From JAUSKF01 sp964355005 (GTDB lineage: Bacteria; Patescibacteriota; Minisyncoccia; UBA6257; WO2-44-18), in the NCBI GenBank assembly GCA_964355005.1, contig CAYHBX010000003.1, forward strand, positions 1-28,996: a DNA stretch of 28,996 bases, written 5' to 3'. Numbering within the stretch: position 1 is the first letter of the stretch; every line of letters starts with the position of its first letter. Shown piece by piece: positions 14,352 to 21,403 of the stretch. The notes beneath the pieces were generated by a model, which saw only the letters and a list, made by a program, of their open reading frames with translations, did no database searches and was not told the origin of the DNA. Position numbers and translations under genes: made by a program.

Positions 14352-14366
14352 TAGTCAACTTGACTA
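14352..14366. promoter_or_regulatory. Palindrome upstream of the cupredoxin gene, possible operator
   Basis: TAGTCAACTTGACTA is a perfect 7-bp-arm dyad around a central C. It lies just upstream of TACAAT, a likely -10 for the minus-strand cupredoxin gene (14 to 9 nt before the ATG). A binding site for a dimeric regulator is plausible. Confidence 0.4.
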
Positions 14367-14397
14367 TAATAACCAGCAAAGGTTATCCCCACAGCTA

Positions 14398-14991
14398 TTA
14401 AGCAAGGAGTTTCGGCAGTAGTTTTTCCAACGCTTGGCGCCGGTGCCCGATCTTCGCTTCCTCATTCATTGTCATTTCGCCCAGCATTTTTTTCAGTTCC
14501 GGCACGTAAAATACCGAACGGAACGGGAAGCCGGTAATAATAGTTTCGATCGGTTTCTCGGTTATCGTCCCTCGCAAAGTGCCTTCGCCGGTGGCAACCG
14601 ACTGGCCGGGCATTTTAAGGGCCATTACTACCCGGAATTGCGCGTCTCTCTTGCCCTTCGGTATCGCCTTCATTTTTTCCAGGATCAATTTTACCAGTTC
14701 TTCATCGCTGGCCCGATAACCCGGCCAACGGCGGGCCTTAACTCCCGGTTCGCCATTTAGTCCATCAATTTCCAGTCCGGAATCCTCGGCAATCACCGGA
14801 GTGTCGGTAAATTTTGAATAAAATTCCGCCTTTTTTACGGCGTTCTCTTCGAAGGTTGGGGCGTCCTCGGGAGCTTCCTCGGTTACTCCGATGTCCTGTA
14901 GGGTGATTACTTCGATCGGCAGGTCTTTGAGTAATTCCTTGTACTCAAGAATTTTTCCCGGATTTTGTGTGGCAACCAGCAATTTTTTCAT
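14398..14991 (-). CDS. rdgB: Non-canonical purine NTP pyrophosphatase (RdgB/HAM1)
   Basis: It hydrolyses XTP, dITP and ITP to the monophosphates and keeps deaminated purines out of DNA and RNA. The 197-residue protein starts MKKLLVATQNPGKILEY, the T/S-x-N-x-x-K-x-x-E substrate motif. Further family signatures are EENAVKKAEFYSK, AEDSGLEIDGLNGEPGVKARRW and, near the C-terminus, GFPFRSVFYVPE and HRRQALEKLL. The usual GFGYDPIF box is here GFPFRSVFY, so the Asp of that box is missing; activity may be affected. The frame opens at 15027, but homology and length (E. coli RdgB is also 197) give 14991, where the ATG follows immediately on an inverted-repeat element. Confidence 0.9.
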   Translation of the reverse strand: MKKLLVATQNPGKILEYKELLKDLPIEVITLQDIGVTEEAPEDAPTFEENAVKKAEFYSKFTDTPVIAEDSGLEIDGLNGEPGVKARRWPGYRASDEELVKLILEKMKAIPKGKRDAQFRVVMALKMPGQSVATGEGTLRGTITEKPIETIITGFPFRSVFYVPELKKMLGEMTMNEEAKIGHRRQALEKLLPKLLA

Positions 14992-15122
14992 CCCACACAT
15001 AACAAGGATTGCGAAGCGTTTTCGCATCCCTGGTTTAATTTAGACGACGTTTTTAGTTGAATATGCATAATTGTTTAAATAAATTACGGCTTCGAGATGA
15101 TGATCCTTGTTATGTGTAGGAT
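14990..15122. repeat. 133-bp element with 20-bp terminal inverted repeats (copy 1)
   Basis: The left end ATCCCACACATAACAAGGAT (14990-15009) recurs inverted at 15103-15122 with one mismatch. The interior is AT-rich, codes for nothing, and has a small GCGAA/TTCGC hairpin next to the left end. The left end stops on the first two bases of the rdgB start codon. A second element with almost the same ends is at 19491-19646. This looks like a MITE-like mobile element or a long leader hairpin. Confidence 0.75.
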
Positions 15123-15145
15123 TCACTCATTAAATTATAAACGAA

Positions 15146-15985
15146 TTAAAACAAGGAAGCCAGTTTATCAATATTCTCTTTATCCGGTCCACTATCATCC
15201 GCGCCCGGAACTTCCAGTATCCAAATTTTATTTTGCAGGCGTTTTTCCCCGGTCAGGTGGCGAAATCCGCCGGAGCCGATCTTCCCCGCGCCTATATTTT
15301 CGTGCCGATCGTGGTTAGACCGGAAATCGGTTTTAGAATCATTGGCATGGATGACATCCAATTTTTCCAGCCCAATGAGTTTATCCCAATCGGAAAAGAA
15401 CTTTTTTACTTCCACTGAATCCAGATATTGAATGATGCCGGCCTCAAAAGCATGGGCGGTATCAAAGCAAATCGCGAAGCGTTCGTCTTTTATTCCGCGC
15501 GTTACTTTGGAAATTTCTTCAAGCGTAGAGCAAAGCTTATTGCCGCCGCCCGCGCTATTTTCCAGGAGAAGTTTCGCTTCGCCCGGACCCCTTAAGACTT
15601 CTTTGACGCCGGAAATCAGATTTTTTAATCCCGATTCCTTTGGAGAGCCGTTGGATGATCCGGCGTGAAAGATGAGGCCTTGCGCGGATAGCAGCCCGGC
15701 TATTTTCAGGTGCTCCGTGAGATTCTTGACGGATCTTTTTCTTAGTTCCGGATTGTCGCTGGCCAGATTAACTAAATATCCGGCATGCAGATAAACCGGA
15801 AAATTGTCGGCGGCTTGTTTTAGACGGAGAAAATCCGCAACGGTTTTTTCATCAGGGAAAGCGGTCTGCCAGCGTTGTGGTGACGATCCGAATATCTGAA
15901 TCGCCCGAGCGCCAATAGTTTTCGCATTATCCAAAGCCCGCTCCAAGCCTCCAGCCGTGGAAACATGCGCTCCGATGATCGGCAA
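15146..15985 (-). CDS. nfo: Endonuclease IV (AP endonuclease, Nfo family)
   Basis: It cuts DNA 5' to abasic sites in base-excision repair, using three zinc ions in a TIM barrel. The protein reads IGAHVSTAGGL, VYLHAGYLVNLAS, IFHAGSSNGS, LLENSAGGG, CFDTAHAFEAG, HANDSK, RHENIGAGKIG and WILEVPG; these carry the metal-binding His, Glu and Asp residues of the family. The open frame reaches 16048, but family members begin right before the IGAHVS strand. The TTG at 15985 gives 279 residues (E. coli 285), avoids overlap with the Cys-rich gene upstream, and has TAAACT at about -13 to -8. The longer ATG start at 16048 remains possible. Confidence 0.92.
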   Translation of the reverse strand: MPIIGAHVSTAGGLERALDNAKTIGARAIQIFGSSPQRWQTAFPDEKTVADFLRLKQAADNFPVYLHAGYLVNLASDNPELRKRSVKNLTEHLKIAGLLSAQGLIFHAGSSNGSPKESGLKNLISGVKEVLRGPGEAKLLLENSAGGGNKLCSTLEEISKVTRGIKDERFAICFDTAHAFEAGIIQYLDSVEVKKFFSDWDKLIGLEKLDVIHANDSKTDFRSNHDRHENIGAGKIGSGGFRHLTGEKRLQNKIWILEVPGADDSGPDKENIDKLASLF

Positions 15986-15995
15986 CGCGGAAAGT

Positions 15996-16163
15996 TTATC
16001 GGTCTCCGGACTTTTCTTTTTTCTTGAACGAATCAAAATGCTTGCCATCGTCGCAATCGCAATGTTTTAGATCTTTTTGGTAATCGGGACATTTTGGATC
16101 CTGACATTTTCCCTCCTTTTCCGACACGCCCTCGCAACCCCCCTGACAAATATAATGATGCAT
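15996..16163 (-). CDS. Cys-rich small protein, 55 aa (zinc-binding, Patescibacteria type)
   Basis: A complete frame begins MHHYICQGGCEGVSEKEGKC and continues QDPKCPDYQKDLKHCDCDDG, ending in a Lys/Asp-rich tail. Six cysteines in the order CxxxC, CxxxxC, CxC and several histidines suggest a treble or ribbon-like zinc site. The opening pattern resembles short proteins I associate with Parcubacteria genomes, of unknown function. The gene lies just upstream of endonuclease IV on the same strand, with about 10 bp between its stop and the preferred nfo start, so the two are probably co-transcribed. Confidence 0.7.
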   Translation of the reverse strand: MHHYICQGGCEGVSEKEGKCQDPKCPDYQKDLKHCDCDDGKHFDSFKKKEKSGDR

Positions 16164-16207
16164 GATTTTAACTTACAACTAACGACCAATGACTTACAAC
16201 TCCCAGA

Positions 16208-16552
16208 TTAACCGATCCTTGATCCAGGCACCGCTTCCTTTTCAAGGGTTAAAATAATTGGGCCATTTTCATCTTTGGCGGCCAGCAACATTCCTTGGCT
16301 CTCAATGCCCATTAGCGCCCGCGGTTCCAGGTTGGCTACGATCACGATCATTTTACCGACTAAAAATTCCGGTTCGTATTTTTTGCCGATGCCGGCAATG
16401 ATCTGTCGCTGTTTGTCCGTCCCATCTTCATTTTTGTCTCCGGCATCCACCGCCAGCTTTAAAAGTTTGTCCGATCCCTCAATGCGTTCGGCTGACAAAA
16501 TTTTCGCCGCCTTTAATTCTATTTTTGAAAATTCTTCAAAGTTGATCGTCAT
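16208..16552 (-). CDS. Stand-alone tRNA-binding (EMAP/CsaA-like OB-fold) protein
   Basis: The 114-residue protein is an OB-fold of the type fused to the C-terminus of many methionyl-tRNA synthetases. Its sequence has FSKIELKAAKILSAERIEGSDKLLKLAVDAG, RQIIAGIGKKYEPEFLVGKMIVIVANLEPRALMGIESQGMLLAA and closes VPGSRIG, the usual family pattern. Here it is a separate gene and could be a MetRS subunit (MetRS beta), a CsaA-like chaperone or a free tRNA-binding protein. Insertion of KNEDGTDK in the beta-hairpin is slightly longer than typical. The start codon abuts an AT-rich repeat; TACTAA at -12 to -7 is only a weak -10. Confidence 0.9.
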   Translation of the reverse strand: MTINFEEFSKIELKAAKILSAERIEGSDKLLKLAVDAGDKNEDGTDKQRQIIAGIGKKYEPEFLVGKMIVIVANLEPRALMGIESQGMLLAAKDENGPIILTLEKEAVPGSRIG

Positions 16553-16640
16553 TAGAAATTAGTAATTATATATTAGAAATTTTCTTGCGGATGTTCAGTG
16601 AGTATTCGTTAGAAATTAGCAATTAGAAATTAGAAATTTT
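16551..16640. repeat. Two copies of the AT-rich TTAGAAATTAG repeat
   Basis: Copies at 16551-16581 and 16609-16640 flank a short non-repetitive spacer between the protease stop and the OB-fold start. They are in the same orientation as the copy at 13253-13284. Confidence 0.75.
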
Positions 16641-17549
16641 TTATAGTATTTCCCCCGACTTCTTTATAATCTCCCACGACTGTATCTGTCCCAGCGATTC
16701 TCCGGTCCCCAGACTCTGCCCCAACTCGCCACCGAAGCGTGTCCAAGTCGGGATGCCGATCACGCAGCGGTGTTTGTTATCTACTGCCAGCCCGCCGGAA
16801 TTGCCGAGGTCTATCTTCGCGGATGTTTTATATTTCGGGCCCCACTTGGTTTGCAGAACTCCGCTGATTATCCCGTCAGTAATGGTTAGGGTATTTCCGC
16901 CGAAACTCGGGTAGCCAAAGAGGGTGATCGGGTTGCCGGTTTTTATGTCGGCCGGGGCGCAAAAGGGGATTGGAAAGACGCCGAACTTTTCTGTTACGTT
17001 TTGTGCCTGAACCAGCGCCACGTCAACATCCGGGTAATTTGTATCGTATTTACCTACGAAAGCCGGCCGAGACCCTCCTAATTTTTCAAAAGTCGGCCCG
17101 ACCGGCAACCGGGCGGCGCAGAAAGAAGTCGGATAGCCGGTGACATGCAGGTTGGTGGTTATTGCCAGGCCTTTCTCCGCGCTTTTTACCAAGCCGATAG
17201 TTCCGGACCCGGCCCGCTCTTCCGCTCCGTACGAATCCCGGCATTGGATGTACACGATCCGAGACATTAAATTCAATAAAAGATCTTGCGGCAGAGATAG
17301 GCCGTCCAGCTCGCCTTGTGATTTTTCCAATCCCTGCGCCAGATCTTTGTTGGTGCTTTTCAGATCATTCAGCGATTCCGAGGTTTTGTCCCGGATATTT
17401 CCCAAACTTTTTTCCAGAAGTGCCAGCTGGTCTTGGGTGGCGCTCAAACGATTTTCCACGGTCTTATACAGGCTGTAGCCGCCAAAGAGTATGACGGCCA
17501 ATGCTAAAATAGCAGCAAGAGAGGCGATGGAGGTAATGATGCGCTGCAT
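16641..17549 (-). CDS. Membrane-anchored trypsin-like serine protease
   Basis: A single N-terminal membrane helix (about residues 6-28) and a coiled-coil stalk (about 30-85, rich in Leu, Lys, Glu and Gln) lift a trypsin-fold domain off the membrane. The catalytic triad is visible: His in TTNLHVTG, Asp in YPDVDVALVQ and Ser in DLGNSGGLAV. The oxyanion-site GNSGG and the GTIG/LITTNLHV strands fit HtrA/S1-like proteases. No PDZ domain follows, so substrate control must come from elsewhere. TTG 17555 is possible, but ATG 17549 is preferred. It starts 9 bp after the rsmE stop, so it is likely co-transcribed with rsmE and the methyltransferase. Confidence 0.88.
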   Translation of the reverse strand: MQRIITSIASLAAILALAVILFGGYSLYKTVENRLSATQDQLALLEKSLGNIRDKTSESLNDLKSTNKDLAQGLEKSQGELDGLSLPQDLLLNLMSRIVYIQCRDSYGAEERAGSGTIGLVKSAEKGLAITTNLHVTGYPTSFCAARLPVGPTFEKLGGSRPAFVGKYDTNYPDVDVALVQAQNVTEKFGVFPIPFCAPADIKTGNPITLFGYPSFGGNTLTITDGIISGVLQTKWGPKYKTSAKIDLGNSGGLAVDNKHRCVIGIPTWTRFGGELGQSLGTGESLGQIQSWEIIKKSGEIL

Positions 17550-17558
17550 TTCCAAATC

Positions 17559-18254
17559 CTAATTAACTATTAAATAAGAAGCAACAATCGCGGCGGTTTC
17601 CGAGCGGAGTATCAATTTCCCTAAAGTGGCCATATTCAGCTGATATTTTCCCGCTAGTTCCGTTTCTTGATCATCCCAGCCGCCCTCCGGTCCGATAAAA
17701 ATTCCCACCCTCGGTCCAGTGATCTTTATTTCCCGCATCGGTAGGCCACTGGGCCGGAAGAAAATATTAGAGTCATTGTTCTTGGTTTGTCGCAGAGCGT
17801 CTTCAAAAGTGATTGGATGGCAGATATTCGGAACGATCCCGCGGTTCGCCTGTTCGGCTGCTTCCTTGATGATCTTTTCCAAGCGGGGGATATTCAGGGC
17901 GGTCTTTACGGTTCTATTGGTCAGCATCGGAACGATCTCGGATATTCCCGCTTCCACCGCTTTTTGAGCGACCAACTCAAAATTTTCTTTTTTCAGGATC
18001 GCGCAATATAGAATTCCATAAGTTTCCGGCTCTTTCTCGTTTTCTTGCACCCCAACTACGTCCAAGGCAATGGCTGTTTTTGACATCGCGGTTATTTTCG
18101 CCAGCGCTTCCTGTTTTTGCCCGTTGGCGATCATCAATTCACTTCCGGGTTTTAAACGGAAGACATTTTTTATCTGATTGATGACGGCCTTGTCGGTCAG
18201 CTCAACCGTTTTTTTTGAGAGATCAAAATCCCCGATAAAGCGATGTAGTCTCAT
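17559..18254 (-). CDS. rsmE: 16S rRNA m3U1498 methyltransferase
   Basis: It methylates N3 of U1498 in 16S rRNA, using SAM bound in a trefoil-knot (SPOUT) fold. The 231 residues match RsmE: MRLHRFIGDFD and an N-terminal PUA-like part, then AILKKENFELVAQKAVEAGISEIVPML, KEAAEQANRG, FIGPEGGWDDQE and LGKLILRSETAAI, the knot residues. TAGAAT lies exactly at -12 to -7 from the ATG and there is no ribosome site, so a leaderless start is likely even though the methyltransferase gene ends only 9 bp upstream; both a read-through and an internal start are possible. Confidence 0.95.
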   Translation of the reverse strand: MRLHRFIGDFDLSKKTVELTDKAVINQIKNVFRLKPGSELMIANGQKQEALAKITAMSKTAIALDVVGVQENEKEPETYGILYCAILKKENFELVAQKAVEAGISEIVPMLTNRTVKTALNIPRLEKIIKEAAEQANRGIVPNICHPITFEDALRQTKNNDSNIFFRPSGLPMREIKITGPRVGIFIGPEGGWDDQETELAGKYQLNMATLGKLILRSETAAIVASYLIVN

Positions 18255-18263
18255 TTTTATATT

Positions 18264-19043
18264 CTAGCGTTTTTCTGCTTCTAAAAAAAGAAACAAAGGA
18301 ATCTCACGGCGAGCCACATCTTCAGCTTTCGCGCGCGGCCCCGGTTCGCTTTTTTTGTTGGACTCCCATTCTTCCAGCGTGGTAACCGCGAAGCCGGAAT
18401 TTTTTAGTAATTTGAAATAAGTTTGAAGCGGCCTATGAAAAGAGACAGTGTATCCTTCCGGAGCCCCGGCCTGCTCCATGGATGGATGCATCGTGATCTT
18501 TTCTTTGGATTCGGATAAGTAGGCGTAAATTTTACGATACATGCGACCACCTACGGAACTTGCCCCGTACCGAGAGCGCGTAGCGCTCTCTGGCGCGGGG
18601 TCCCAGCCCCATTCACTATTTTTCAGAACCCGAAAAGCTGGATGAGTCATTACTATATATAATTTGCCGCTAGTTTTAAGAACGCGGGCGCACTCCGCCA
18701 ATACTTTGTGTGGGTTATCCATATTTTGCAGGGCTAGGGTGGCCACTGCTTTATCACAGCCGGCGCCGGTTAAAAATGACATACTCTCCGCCGAACCGGC
18801 GTGAAATTTTACATCGGGATATTTCTTTTTTGCTTCCTCGACCAGGCTTTTTGATAGTTCTATGCCAACTACGGCCGCGTCTTTTTTAGCGAATTCGTTG
18901 GCAAAAAATCCCGGCCCCGATCCGATGTCCAAAATTTTTTCACCGCTTTTTATATTCATCAGGCGGAGCAGATTCGGCAGGATCAGAGTTTTTTGATAAT
19001 GGCCGATTACTACTTCAACACCCCAGGAAGTATCTTTTCTCAT
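18264..19043 (-). CDS. Class I SAM-dependent methyltransferase with in-frame palindrome insertion
   Basis: The Rossmann SAM site is EKILDIGSGPGFFANEF (residues 35-51), followed by VVGIELS, a DKAVATLALQNM segment and ARVLKTSGKLYIV, as in UbiE/type-11 methyltransferases. The C-terminal half (MHPSMEQAG..TVSFHRPLQTYFKLLKNSGF..LEEW) is typical of Patescibacteria members. Between GWD (about 148) and MYRK (about 168) lie some 20 extra residues, PAPESATRSRYGASSVGGR, encoded by a GC-rich hairpin; the family normally goes straight on to the next strand, so this looks like a palindromic element inserted in frame. The substrate is unknown. Confidence 0.88.
   Translation of the reverse strand: MRKDTSWGVEVVIGHYQKTLILPNLLRLMNIKSGEKILDIGSGPGFFANEFAKKDAAVVGIELSKSLVEEAKKKYPDVKFHAGSAESMSFLTGAGCDKAVATLALQNMDNPHKVLAECARVLKTSGKLYIVMTHPAFRVLKNSEWGWDPAPESATRSRYGASSVGGRMYRKIYAYLSESKEKITMHPSMEQAGAPEGYTVSFHRPLQTYFKLLKNSGFAVTTLEEWESNKKSEPGPRAKAEDVARREIPLFLFLEAEKR
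18563..18600. repeat. GC-rich palindromic element inside the methyltransferase gene
   Basis: The inner stem GAGAGCGC-GTA-GCGCTCTC (18572-18590) is perfect, and outer CCCCG (18563-18567) pairs with CGGGG (18596-18600). GC content is far above that of the surrounding gene. It adds about 20 residues in frame, in the manner of palindromic elements known from Rickettsia. Confidence 0.7.
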
Positions 19044-19045
19044 AA

Positions 19046-19077
19046 TTATTAATATCTAATTTCTAATTACTAATTAC
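19046..19077. repeat. AT-rich repeat, inverted copy
   Basis: TAATATCTAATTTCTAATTA and the following bases are the reverse complement of the repeat at 13253-13284. It abuts the start codon of the methyltransferase and provides its TATTAA -10-like box. Confidence 0.7.
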
Positions 19078-19083
19078 AAGCAC

Positions 19084-19119
19084 CAAAAAACCGCCCAACT
19101 ATACCAGGGGCGGTTTTTT
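19084..19119. terminator. Intrinsic terminator after the 19492 gene (minus)
   Basis: CCGCCC and GGGGCGG pair around a short loop, with A6 and T6 tracts on either side. On the minus strand it follows the stop codon of the 19124-19492 gene by about 4 bp. Confidence 0.9.
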
Positions 19120-19123
19120 GATT

Positions 19124-19492
19124 TTAGGAACGGCCGCGAGCGGCAATCAGCGCCCAGGCGCCGACACCCAAATGCAGTATGGTGTCTAATGGATTTTGAA
19201 GTTGTGATCCGAGGAAATTTGTGCTGATTATCAGGCTGTAAAGACCAACCAGCACACCGATTACCCCCAAAACGACCACCAGCAATTTTTGTAATTTTGC
19301 CGGTAGCGCGAACGCCGCCACCAGGCCGGCGATACCGATGACCAGATGCGCCCAGTTTTCTCCATTATCAAACCACCAATTACCGCCAAAAACGCTTTTT
19401 TCCGGGGTTGGGCCGATAACACCGACAAAACCAAGGATCGCGACCAGAAGTAATACCGCGCCACCGATCAAAAGAAATTGTCTTGGATTCAT
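19124..19492 (-). CDS. Small four-span membrane protein, 122 aa
   Basis: I cannot name a family with certainty. Four hydrophobic helices (about residues 6-26, 47-64, 68-90 and 102-118) are linked by short loops, and the first loop carries a conserved-looking FGGNWWFDNGENWAHLVIGI segment. The overall form recalls short DUF4383-like membrane proteins. The start codon touches the left end of an inverted-repeat element (19491-19646), as the rdgB start does at 14990-15122. There is no ribosome site; TTATGT lies 11 to 6 nt before the ATG, inside the inverted repeat. Confidence 0.75.
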   Translation of the reverse strand: MNPRQFLLIGGAVLLLVAILGFVGVIGPTPEKSVFGGNWWFDNGENWAHLVIGIAGLVAAFALPAKLQKLLVVVLGVIGVLVGLYSLIISTNFLGSQLQNPLDTILHLGVGAWALIAARGRS

Positions 19493-19646
19493 CCCTCACA
19501 TAACAAAGAGTTTATCTGCCCCTTGCATAAAGTGACTATGCTAAAGGCTTGTTCTTTGTTGTAATATAAATTTATTTTTTTTATTTAATTTCTGGGTTAA
19601 CGACCAATCATGAAATTCTCACGAAGCTCTTTGTTATGTGAGGGAT
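19491..19646. repeat. 156-bp element with perfect 20-bp terminal inverted repeats (copy 2)
   Basis: ATCCCTCACATAACAAAGAG (19491-19510) is repeated exactly inverted at 19627-19646. The ends match those of the element at 14990-15122 at 17 of 20 positions; the interiors differ. The left end shares two bases with the start codon of the 19492 gene. No gene lies in the interior. Confidence 0.8.
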
Positions 19647-19676
19647 TCATGCCCCATTACTATTAATATAACAAAA

Positions 19677-21377
19677 TCAAAATTTGTAGACCCGGAAAAC
19701 CGGTTCGTTCCGTTGATTCATTATATAAGCAGGTGATAGGCCTTTGGTCAGCAGCGATAGTTCAAATTCTTGTCCGTCGGCGGTCAGCCGCGCCTCCTCC
19801 CTGACTATTACTTTGTCCGTGGGGGCGATGAAGTAGGTCGTGTGCGGAGGTAGTTCAAATTTTTGCAGTTCCGCGAAACCCTCGGACTTGATCACCGGCC
19901 AGCCGTGGTATATCTGCAGACGGTCCAAGCTCCAGAATCTCGCCGAGTCCTGTAAATTATCATCATAAATAATAAGAGCGGAGTAAGGTTGGGAGCCCAC
20001 TCCCCTCTGTTGCTCTATGTCGCGATCGATCAATTTATCTAGAAATTGATATTTCTGGTTTAGGACGAACGCCGGATATTTACTCGTCAACTCACCCGCG
20101 AGGAACTGATCTAACTCGTTATATCCCCAGCGATAATTTTCAAAGCGCAGACGTGAAAAAGCAAAATGTTTCGGTCCGACCGGGTAGGGGAGCAGGTCAG
20201 TGTTGATGGCGTAAAAAATTTCCCAGAGAACTAAAACGGTCAACGCAGCCGCCCAGATTTTATTTTTTGTAAAGAAGGTCGACAGGAAAGCGGCTGTCGC
20301 GAGGACCAGAAAAGGCGTGAGCATTGCCAGAAAGCGCGGAGCCGGACCGATTAATCCGATGATCAGGAAAAATATGCCGCCGGCGGCGATTAATAGAAGA
20401 GCCGCTGACTTATCCTGTTTTTTGATGGACTTATATTTCAGCCACAATAAGCTGATGGCCGACAGAATGAGAAATGGCCAAGAATTTGATTTTGCTAAAG
20501 CGGGAATAAAGCTCACTATCCGTTCAAGCAAACTGCCGGCTGCTTCCTTGCCGGGAGCCGATTGCCAGATCTCTGGGTCCTGTCCCAGTAGATAAGATAG
20601 TTGAAAATCAAAATGGCCGGCCGCGAGATAAAGGTTCAGGTTATAAATAATCACCGGAGAAAAAATTATCAGCGCGGCCAGCAATCCAAACCATAAGAAT
20701 TTTTCTTTCAGCCACTCACGGCGGAATACTAAAATATATATTCCGAAGATCGGCGCCAGGATAACGGCGTTATATTTTGCAAGCATTGCCAGGCCGGAAA
20801 AAATTCCTGCCGTCAGCAGATTTTTCCGGTTTTCGTCAGAACGCAGGAAAAAATAAATCGCCGCGAGCATCAAGGCAATTAAGATCGGTTCTTGCAGGCC
20901 CAGCCGGGAATTGTGGACCAGGTTGACCGTGATCGCGGCAATAGCCGCCGCCCAGAGTCCGGCTTTTTCCGAAAAGAGCTTTTTTCCGATCAGAAAGAGC
21001 AGATAAACGGTAAAAATTCCGGCGATGGCGGAGGGGAACCGGAAACCGAATTTATTCTCGCCGAAAATTCCCATAGAAATATTTTGGGCGAGGAAAACCA
21101 GCGGCGGATGGTCGTGAAAGGAAAGTTTTGTCCACCACGGAATGCCGCCTTTTGCTGGTAGATCGGCGGGGTGGGGGATGATCTTGTTTGCCCGGTTGAT
21201 CGGGTCAAACCATTCCAGTGGCGTTGATTGTTTCGGCGCGTTATCGTAATCCAGCATTCCAATAGCCCGGAAGCCATAGAAAATTTCATCGCTACCCGTC
21301 ACATCACCCTGTCCCAGCCAGGCGATGCGAAAAAACGCGGATACCAACAGAATTCCTATTAGGATTTTCTTTGTCAT
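19677..21377 (-). CDS. GT-C glycosyltransferase, family 39-like (ArnT/PMT type)
   Basis: The 566-residue protein has about 11-12 membrane spans. The first outer loop begins GSDEIFYGFRAIGMLDY, with the Asp-Glu pair typical of lipid-sugar-dependent GT-C enzymes, followed by a FHDHPPLVFLAQ motif seen in GT39 proteins. It probably moves a sugar from a polyprenyl-phosphate carrier to a protein or lipid outside the membrane. The C-terminal part (about 430-566) is a soluble-looking domain. The frame opens at 21404, but MTKKILIG at 21377 is preferred because TATGAT lies 13 to 8 nt before it. It diverges from the DUF2079 gene; a DPM1-like synthase nearby could supply the donor. Confidence 0.85.
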   Translation of the reverse strand: MTKKILIGILLVSAFFRIAWLGQGDVTGSDEIFYGFRAIGMLDYDNAPKQSTPLEWFDPINRANKIIPHPADLPAKGGIPWWTKLSFHDHPPLVFLAQNISMGIFGENKFGFRFPSAIAGIFTVYLLFLIGKKLFSEKAGLWAAAIAAITVNLVHNSRLGLQEPILIALMLAAIYFFLRSDENRKNLLTAGIFSGLAMLAKYNAVILAPIFGIYILVFRREWLKEKFLWFGLLAALIIFSPVIIYNLNLYLAAGHFDFQLSYLLGQDPEIWQSAPGKEAAGSLLERIVSFIPALAKSNSWPFLILSAISLLWLKYKSIKKQDKSAALLLIAAGGIFFLIIGLIGPAPRFLAMLTPFLVLATAAFLSTFFTKNKIWAAALTVLVLWEIFYAINTDLLPYPVGPKHFAFSRLRFENYRWGYNELDQFLAGELTSKYPAFVLNQKYQFLDKLIDRDIEQQRGVGSQPYSALIIYDDNLQDSARFWSLDRLQIYHGWPVIKSEGFAELQKFELPPHTTYFIAPTDKVIVREEARLTADGQEFELSLLTKGLSPAYIMNQRNEPVFRVYKF

Positions 21378-21384
21378 TGCTACT

Positions 21385-21397
21385 ATCATAATATAAT
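21385..21397. promoter_or_regulatory. Adjacent divergent -10 boxes for the two membrane glycosyltransferase genes
   Basis: Plus strand: TATAAT (21392-21397) at exactly -12 to -7 of ATG 21404. Minus strand: TATGAT (21385-21390) at -13 to -8 of ATG 21377. The two start codons are only 26 bp apart, so both messages would be leaderless or nearly so and the two polymerases would compete. Confidence 0.6.
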
Positions 21398-21403
21398 AGA
21401 ACA

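Noticed and set aside
13253..19077. CRISPR-like array from the dispersed AT repeats
   Set aside because: The copies are kilobases apart except for one pair, lack regular spacers and no cas gene is present.
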